Below, piece after piece: positions 57,234-64,000 of a DNA stretch of 64,000 bases. The position numbers and the translations under genes were made by a program. Each line of letters begins with the position of its first letter. Position 1 is the stretch's first letter. This DNA is from Manduca sexta (Eukaryota > Arthropoda > Insecta > Lepidoptera > Sphingidae). The notes below the pieces were generated by a model, which was given only the letters and a program-made list of their open reading frames with translations, ran no database searches and was not told the DNA's origin. Where the stretch lies: positions 7,347,170 to 7,411,169 of the forward strand of contig NC_051134.1 in assembly GCF_014839805.1 (NCBI RefSeq). Direction: 5' to 3'.

Positions 57234-57419
57234 TCAGGTCTTTCGGCCCAATTTCCGTAAACGTTCCGCTCTTGTTAGTCTATTATATTCTTCCCAAATT
57301 AATTTTTGCTCCCTCCGCAATTCACTGGAACTTCGAGAGTTCCCTCTCATATCTTTTGCATTTTCCACGAGATAAAAAACAATTAAGGGAACTAGCGGCA
57401 GGTAGGTAACTTTAACAGT
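57234..57419 (-). CDS. Coding-like tract of unknown origin
   Basis: A - strand frame of about 62 codons ends at TGA 57234-57236. Its last 40 residues are charged and helix-like (words SSSELRREQKLIWEEYNRL and RAERLRKLGRK). A possible acceptor precedes the helical part (ATGCAAAAG, about 57349). The reading is not continued in another frame. It could be a terminal exon or a remnant of an element; no family recognised. Confidence 0.25.
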   Translation of the reverse strand, partial: TVKVTYLPLVPLIVFYLVENAKDMRGNSRSSSELRREQKLIWEEYNRLTRAERLRKLGRKT

Positions 57420-58284
57420 AACTCATGCTCTGCTCGCAGCGGACGAAGATAACATAATCGTTAGTGAAACTGCCGGCTATAATGGAAAAACACAATATAA
57501 CCCGCGATCTCATTCTGCGTGGATGTTATAAATTCTCCGAGGTACAGTTTTACGATCAGATATTATGTTAAAGGTAAACTGACTTTGAAGTTGATAAAGT
57601 TTGACTTGGGAGAGATTCGGTCAATATGCGGAGTAATTCCCAGGTGTTTATATCGAGAATGTTTTTAAAATTGTACGAAACCGAGTTAAGTCTTTGGTAG
57701 AAGTAAATTAAGGAAGTTTTTAGACTTTTTATAAAAGTTAAAATGTGTACGAACGAGCAAATGGAACACTTATCGTATAAGCAGTTATGAGTGGATTAAC
57801 TGTTTCCTGGACTAAGACAGCTTGATAATACATTTGTATTACCAACCTGTTTGTATTTACAAAAAGCCGTGGTATTTACCGACTCAAACGGTCTCGCATA
57901 CGAGAGACCATCGAAATGAGCAAACCTACTGTTTTAAGATACAATTAACAACAATCTGATTACCACATAGGCAATCTAGAAAGTCCATACACAATAAAGT
58001 CGTTAGGTATCATGAACGACAACACATCGTTTGAAGATGTGCAGTAAAACATTATGAAGGAAGGCCGTTCCCAGGAAGGTGTATATCGTTATTGTTATTA
58101 TTATGTGCGGAGGAAAGTTACAATATTCGGCGCCTCGTATGGCTTTGTTCCCGCGCCTATCTAATCTGCTTAGCTTCCTCCCGAGGATTCTATTCCGCAA
58201 AGTATCTTATACAACTCTGTATCAATTTCGTTGTATCGTTGGTTCGTTAACTGTATGCAAGATATAGACTTTGTTGGTAGAAAA
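57420..58284. other. AT-rich DNA
   Basis: A GC-richer tract at 58100-58200 is open on both strands but unrecognised. Confidence 0.4.
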
Positions 58285-58519
58285 ACACACACGCCACGCC
58301 TTTATCTCTGAAAAGATAGGCAAAGGTACCTGGGCACCAATTTTTCGCCTGTGTGTTCCATTCTATAATATGATAGGAGGGAGTCTATCGCCATAACGGG
58401 CATAAATTTTAAACTCCGAGGTGATACTGAGCAGAAAAACCCAATAACCCAGCCCGACCCGGGCTTCAAACCCTAGAGTGTCCCACCAGGCACGCAATAC
58501 AACGACGCCACCGTAGCAA
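58285..58519 (-). mobile_element. tRNA-derived SINE (family A), reverse
   Basis: Reversed landmarks in order: ACACACGCCACGCCTTTATC, GGGAGTCTATCGCC, ACTGAGCAGAAAAACCCAAT, GGGCTTCAAACCC (altered B box) and AACGACGCCACCGTAGC (head). Diverged from 43802-44058. Confidence 0.8.
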
Positions 58520-60003
58520 GCTCATGTAATTAAAAAGTAATAAATATGTATTGCTGACTTGTAGAGTTAAGAAGGAAATATTAATTGTAAAATTTTTATT
58601 CATATAACTCAAATAAAGATAATAATATTTCGTTCTTTCTAAAATAATACGAGCGTCAAGATCTCTTATTTCAGAAGGCAATAACCTCTTGACTTAAGCC
58701 AAGAATGTTACCTACCACCTGAAATCATACTGGAAGCTACGCGCTATATCTACCTACATCACTGCGCTATCAGTCAAGATTACTCGCTGCTAATCTCTCT
58801 AATAAACTACAGCAAGGTGACAAAGCCGCAAGTTATCGCTGCTCGTTAACTTCCCGGAGACTAAAAGCTATACACTAAACAGGTACTAACACATGACATT
58901 GCCATAACAATTAAGCATTTATGTTCACTACAATAAAAACGTACGATGGAAGCTTTATAAATTCCATGTCATACAAAAGTGTTCGAGGCCTTAGAACGAT
59001 CACAATCACTTTTTTCGATGCATCACGAAATTAGACCACTCAGAAAAAAATTTTTTTTTGATCCTTACACAAATTACTTATTTCGATTAGTTTATTCTGG
59101 GGATATGATCGAAGGTTGAAATAAAGATTGTTTAATAAAAAAACGACTGCTAAACTGTTGCTCGAATTTTAAGTAATTACCCCCCTATCTTCTCATTTCC
59201 ATCCATAAAGGTCAGCCACGTAATCACGATCTTCATGTGGGTCAGTACTGTGATTGCAAGCTATCGCCCCCGCTCCAATCAATACCAAATTAATCATGCA
59301 TGCGATGCCGAATTTTAAGGGATGGAAACTGAAATAGCCTTCGTTTCCCGTTTTCTATTGTAAACGGGATTACATGTTTGACAGTCATACAAAAAAGAAC
59401 TGCAAAATTGAACTTAACGCCCGTACTCTAACCTTGTGGATCCTATCTATGTATCTATCTTATTTTACAACACTTAAAGTCCACATTTAGGCAACAAAAA
59501 TCTCCCAACTGATGTTAAAAATTCTCAATCGACAAAAAATGATACAAGCATTAACCCTTTCGTAAGTTTGGGACCATTCCCGGAGGCGCTGTAGGGAGCT
59601 TGTTTCAAGACTCGAGACTCGAGGCGCGGGAAAACTCGCTGTCGTTTATGTGAACGCCGGACCTCTGTAACGACCTGTTGGCGCTACAAATGGGTTTTAT
59701 TGTGAAAATCAAGAATACATGATTTCTTTAGCACTAGTTGAAAATAGTAAATGTTTAAAGGTGTGAGGATTTTGAAAGCATTTGGAAGGTAGATAATGTT
59801 TCTTTAGTAAAGAGATATGTTTAGGTAGATGGATATGTGCTGTGTAGAAACTATTATACTTGACTTACTGTAGTCCATTAAATATATTATAAAGTTTAAA
59901 ATTAAAAAATATTGTTTTATTTCAATGTCCAACATTCATCAGTACAAAAAAATTGCGTACCTAACCTAACCTAGTACTTTAATTATGAAATATTTATTAG
60001 TAA
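58520..60003. other. AT-rich DNA
   Basis: Contains CCTAACCTAACCTA at 59961-59974, a short match to the insect telomeric CCTAA repeat. Otherwise nothing. Confidence 0.45.
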
Positions 60004-60250
60004 CTAGCTGACCCGACAGATGTTTTCCCGTCTTAACTATGACTTTGCAGCGCGCATTCTGTCAATCGCCGAAATTAACTTTTCTTAAATTTTCTAACGT
60101 TCCGCTCAACTTCCTTATTTTTTTCTTTCATAAAATCCTTCTCCTGATAATAACAAACACAACAAAAAAAATAGTGAAATCGTTCCAACCGTTCACGCGT
60201 GATGACGTAACCGAGGGAAATAGGGATTCATTTTTATATATATATAATAT
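60004..60250 (+). mobile_element. Short repeat starting TAGCTGACCCGACAGATG
   Basis: The TAGCTGACCCG(A/G)CA head and the closing words CCGTTCACGCGTGATGACGT and GGGATTCATTTTTATATATA are the start and end of a repeat frequent in lepidopteran genomes, as I recall it. Only one copy lies in the window. The (TA) run at the end is the tail. Confidence 0.5.
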
Positions 60251-60892
60251 TAACATAAAATTATGCCATGGGAAGGCAAGCACAAAACATAGACGGGATT
60301 GTAGCCAAGAAATTTATTGGTATTTCACATCTTTAATGTAAAAAAACACAAAATGTTTTGTAACTACTACACAAGCACGAGATAATTCTGCTTTTACATA
60401 ACCACGTATTCATCTCGTGTGAATAGTGGTCAAATTACAGACAGACTTATCAAGTCTCCTGACTTAACTACCGTTGCCACTGAATGCGTCGTGAGCGACA
60501 ATTTTGCGATTTTGATGCACTGAAAGACCGCATGGTTCCTCCTATCCACATTATCGCCTGTTAAACATCACTGGTAGTTGTATAGCTTGGGCTGACTCCA
60601 CTGGCACCATTCAGGTTCACACAAAATAAAGTTTATTGATGTCGTGATACATGCATTCAGTGAAAAAGCGAAAATCCTTTAAATATCTCTCTCCTTTCAT
60701 CCTAATCACTAGTTTGTTAAAGGTTAGCAAATCTACCCACAGTTCCCATAACCTACTTCTGTTGCCATACACAAGAACAGTGATCATATAACTATTTTTG
60801 GGGTTTTTTTATGTGCCTTAAGTGGTTTCATTAGTATCTATCTACACATCAGGGTGACGTATTATATTTGCTTTGCAATACTAGGCTCTATA
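60251..60892. other. AT-rich spacer
   Basis: No feature seen. Confidence 0.5.
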
Positions 60893-60963
60893 TAAAGCTA
60901 CGGCATAAGGGTCTTTCTATCAGGAGAGCGGCTTGCTAGTCTCATCCGACTTTATAAATAAAA
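60893..60963 (+). mobile_element. Short A-tailed repeat (family G)
   Basis: GGGTCTTTCTATCAGGAGAG and CGGCTTGCTAGTCTCATCCG followed by TTTATAAATAAAA. Related in layout to 12183-12275 and 15360-15443. Confidence 0.5.
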
Positions 60964-61530
60964 TGGTTGATGCAGCCGTGTGGGAAGGGTCTTAAGGCAC
61001 GCTCCTCATACACATGTCCCGGTGAGGCGCAAGTGTTGCGCACCGTAATCCTACTTAGCGCTGGCTTACCTCGCGCGCCAAATCCTAGTTTATCGCGCAC
61101 ACTACACGACACAACGTGGGAAAACAAAGCCTCAACTACACGACGATGGATCACGAGAGTGGTTTCCAGTGATTTTTATTGATTAGGTGCTTGTGTTTTA
61201 GATAGGATTTACCTTTATAAATTATGATTGTATCAGTTTTTCAATAGACTACAAATCTTTTAGGAAGCAAAAAAGAATTGTCGAATGTTTAATGACATCA
61301 CGCGGCAAAAACCAGAACTACTATTTAATTGTAATATACCAACATTCCCCATTTTATTGTAAAACACAGAAGTTTTTACGCTCATAGCAATCTCATTTAG
61401 TTTAATTAAACTTGTTAAGAATTCTAATGGCTCCAATTATCTTATTCCGCGGGAGTTCGCAGTTTTCCTCGATACGTGATATCCGTGTTTTGGGGAAAGC
61501 TCAACGATGTCGATACTGATTATTGTCTAA
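60964..61530. other. Unassigned
   Basis: The stretch 60965-61160 is GC-richer and open on both strands for about 70 codons without a recognisable motif. Confidence 0.35.
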
Positions 61531-61532
61531 TA

Positions 61533-62950
61533 GGGGACCGGACAAATTTTCAGAAGGTGTTTTAAATTGATCATTGTGGATATAAATAGCCAAGAAAAAT
61601 AGTATTTTGCACAAATAAAGCTTAAAAAGTACATAAAACCATGCCTAAATGTTAAATAGCTATAATTCCCGCGCAAATCCCACATTATGTCATTTCGTCT
61701 CGTGTGACGTCATACGTGGATAAAGCAACTTGACAAGTCTTGTCATTTGAACAGTGATTCAATAATGCCAGACTAGGGTTATTTACCCTAGATTTAGGGT
61801 AAAACTGAATCAGCAGGGTATTTTTTATGGTAATTTTTGGGGTAATTCTACGAGTTAAGGTATTAAAGCTATTGTTTCACGGTATTGTAATAAATATTGA
61901 GCTTAGAGAAAGATGTTTCCTACAAAAATTGTAGGCCATGAAACAATTATAATTTTTTATTCAATACAATTTTCGTGTACAGCTAGTTATTCCTAATAAA
62001 ATGAGATAATTAATTTAATAATTATTGAAGTGGAAGTGAAGAAAGAAGTGGCGTCTGCATAGATAAGGATATAGAAAAAAAAGTACCGAATTATTTATGA
62101 TTGGTTTAAGGGTAAAATTTTAAATTCCAAATAATCCTGGGGTAAAGAGAAATTATGATCTGGCAACACTGCATAGACCGTGCTAATCTCAGGCAATCTC
62201 AGGTTACTGTGTAACAACCAGAATTCTATATAAATAAATATTCTATTCCATATCATGTGGCAGCTAAAACATAAATAAATACATCTCATAACCATAACCT
62301 CCCTGGGTGTACAAATGATTTAATTAATTGAAATATTCATCGATTTATTTTAAACCGAAACACTATTTTTTATTTACTTACATCAAAGTGATCCTCACAG
62401 AACTAAATCGGCAAGTCTGCAGACATTCCGTCGTAGGTTCGTCTTGCTAAGTGCAACCACTTTATTCGTATATCTGCTTTTCGTGGTACATCAATAAATA
62501 ATTTGTTTGGTAAAGATATAGAAGTATTATTACATTCAGGTACGACGCACCAACGATATTTTTTGCGGTCCATTATGATTAACGATTAAACAATCTGTAA
62601 ACGTTAAGCTGGAAGATAGTAACAACGTCCCGTATAAATTAATAATAATTATTAGAGCAGTTCTGTCAAAAAACACCTTTAAAGCATTAAAATAACACAA
62701 CGCGGTATGACATCCAGATGACGTCTGTTTGTTTACATTTTACCCACGTGTGACGTCATGCGCCGTGATTGGTGTTTCATTTGCCGTAAAGAATAGACTA
62801 AAAATATTATAATTATTGTATTTTATTTATTGATTTAAAAATACAAATCACAACTCTTTTACAAAAACAAATATGAGATAAAAATTTTAATATTACAAAC
62901 TTTACTTTATACTGAATTTCAGATTTTTTGGTAATACCTGTCCGGTCCCC
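61533..62950. mobile_element. TA-flanked DNA transposon-like element with terminal inverted repeats
   Basis: Left end GGGGACCGGACA (61533-61544) and right end TGTCCGGTCCCC (62939-62950) are perfect 12-bp inverted repeats, each bordered by TA (61531-61532 and 62951-62952), giving a likely TA duplication. Subterminal parts are also inversely related: TGACGTCATACGTGG at 61710 against CCACGTGTGACGTCA at 62744, and GAAGGTGTTTTAAA at 61553 against AAAACACCTTTAAA at 62671. The interior (about 0.9 kb) has no long frame, so it is non-autonomous. Superfamily is not assigned; TA flanks would allow Tc1/mariner-like. Confidence 0.75.
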
Positions 62951-62953
62951 TAT

Positions 62954-63194
62954 TGTATCTACCAAGTCAAATAATAAATGTTCAGCAGTTGTGAGTATAA
63001 TTGAAGTTCTGTTTTCACAAAGGAAAGCATTAGATTTTATTATTTATAAATTAATTATTTACTTTTGTTTGAATATATTATAAAATGTGATAACTTTAGA
63101 AATGAAAGGAAATACATCTTACATTTTATATAAAGAGCGCAAGAAGAACAGTTTTATTTTAATGAAAATTAAGTAACTAATTGTCTAATAGTAG
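62954..63194. other. AT-rich spacer
   Basis: No feature seen. Confidence 0.5.
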
Positions 63195-63395
63195 ATACAT
63201 AATAAAGACCGAGGGAAAAAGACCTAGGGGCCGCAACCGAAGAGATGGTCGGACCAGATCTCCGAACGGCTGGAAATCCCCATCAGCTCCACCCTTCATC
63301 AGGCGACGGATCGTATCAACTGGAAACAGTTTTCGAAACGTAGAAGGAGACACGACCCTCAGTAATGGGGGAGCGATTAAGAAGAATATACATAA
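63195..63395 (+). mobile_element. LINE 3' end: C-terminal remnant of an RTE/BovB-like ORF
   Basis: The tract encodes GKRPRGRN in one frame, then, after a one-base shift near 63240, RWSDQISERLEIPISS and LHQATDRINWKQFSKRRRRH, ending at TAA about 63364. The arrangement (basic GRP motif, RWxDDI-like word, RxxWK, stop, then GATTAAGAAGAA) is that of the C-terminus of RTE-type LINEs. Only this 3' end is present. Confidence 0.65.
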
Positions 63396-64000
63396 TCACT
63401 ATTATTTACTTATCGTAAGTCGATATTTAACTCTATAACATCAAAATGCTGTTACACCGTAACACAAAAACAAACCAACATGGTTAACATATTATGTTAA
63501 TCATTAGCTTAACTAACCGCCCATTTGACTTATTTTGTTTCTCGGTATCGGATTGGTGATTCTAAATAATGCAAACATATAAGTACAGATTTCCGTGCGT
63601 ACCTATTTTTGTGACTATTGGTAATGTACTAAATTTTCTCAGGCATATTGAAGCACGCTCATTAAAATAACAAGCCGAATAGACACATTGCAGTGACGTC
63701 TGTGGCGTGACTGTGGCGCGGCTGTGGCGTCGTAATTAGGTGCGACACGAGGCGACACACGGCTCAATAAGCAGCCATTTATGTCAACATTTGGCATACA
63801 CGCGTATTGGTAGTGACATCTGATGGGAGCTGAATGAGGGATCCAGTTGTTGTATGAATGCTTGTAATAATGTTATAAGCCACAGCAATAAATTGTTGAT
63901 CCACTAATAATTCTCATTTCTGTTTCTATACCTCGGAAAGAAGATCGCACATGATTTTAAAACAGCGTTTATTATATTTCAAACTACATTTTTCTTATAC
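63396..64000. other. AT-rich DNA
   Basis: A GC-richer patch with GTGGCG words at 63695-63730. Nothing assigned. Confidence 0.45.

Overview
The window is nuclear DNA of an insect, most likely a moth or butterfly (Lepidoptera). It is AT-rich and nearly gene-free. It is littered with tRNA-derived SINEs, RTE-type LINE tails and short A-tailed repeats of the kind common in lepidopteran genomes, and it carries an R1-clade non-LTR retrotransposon. No bacterial-style gene organisation, CRISPR array, true tRNA or rRNA gene was seen. One 500-base run of N (52198-52697) is an assembly gap.

The dominant object is a nearly full-length R1-clade LINE on the + strand (31666-37960). It has a structured 5' UTR, ORF1 (gag-like, CCHC zinc knuckles), a TAATG stop/start overlap inside a predicted RNA hairpin, ORF2 (APE endonuclease, reverse transcriptase, C-terminal CCHC), a 3' UTR, a poly(A) run and a perfect 13-bp target-site duplication. 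It sits inside the body of a tRNA-derived SINE, whose halves lie at 31468-31665 and 37974-38150. Both ORFs are broken only by small frameshifts; no nonsense codon was found in the inferred frames.

Host coding content is sparse and appears to be on the - strand. The best candidate is an 87-nt internal exon (14627-14713) flanked by good splice sites. Its peptide begins with a YLGS motif like the first strand of PTB/PID domains. Weaker - strand exon candidates lie at 51216-51268, 46103-46195, 45395-45443 and 5522-5625 (possible C-terminal exon). If they form one gene, most of the window is intron, with an intron of about 30 kb holding the LINE in antisense orientation. This joining is inference.

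Other mobile DNA, left to right: a 660-bp repeat with an internal tandem duplication (2082-2740); two head-to-head SINE pairs (16820-17376 and 55555-56524), three of the four copies with target-site duplications; several A-tailed short repeats; a 295-bp hAT-type non-autonomous element with a perfect 8-bp duplication (53750-54044); a TA-flanked element of about 1.4 kb with 12-bp terminal inverted repeats (61533-62950); and LINE 3' remnants at 19051-19145, 44426-44480 and 63195-63395. Two near-perfect hairpins (9751-9828 and 44335-44386) are unexplained. I found no clear evidence of a new multi-gene system. The most promising leads are the possible site preference of the LINE for the SINE body, its coupled-translation hairpin, and the split PTB-like gene model.
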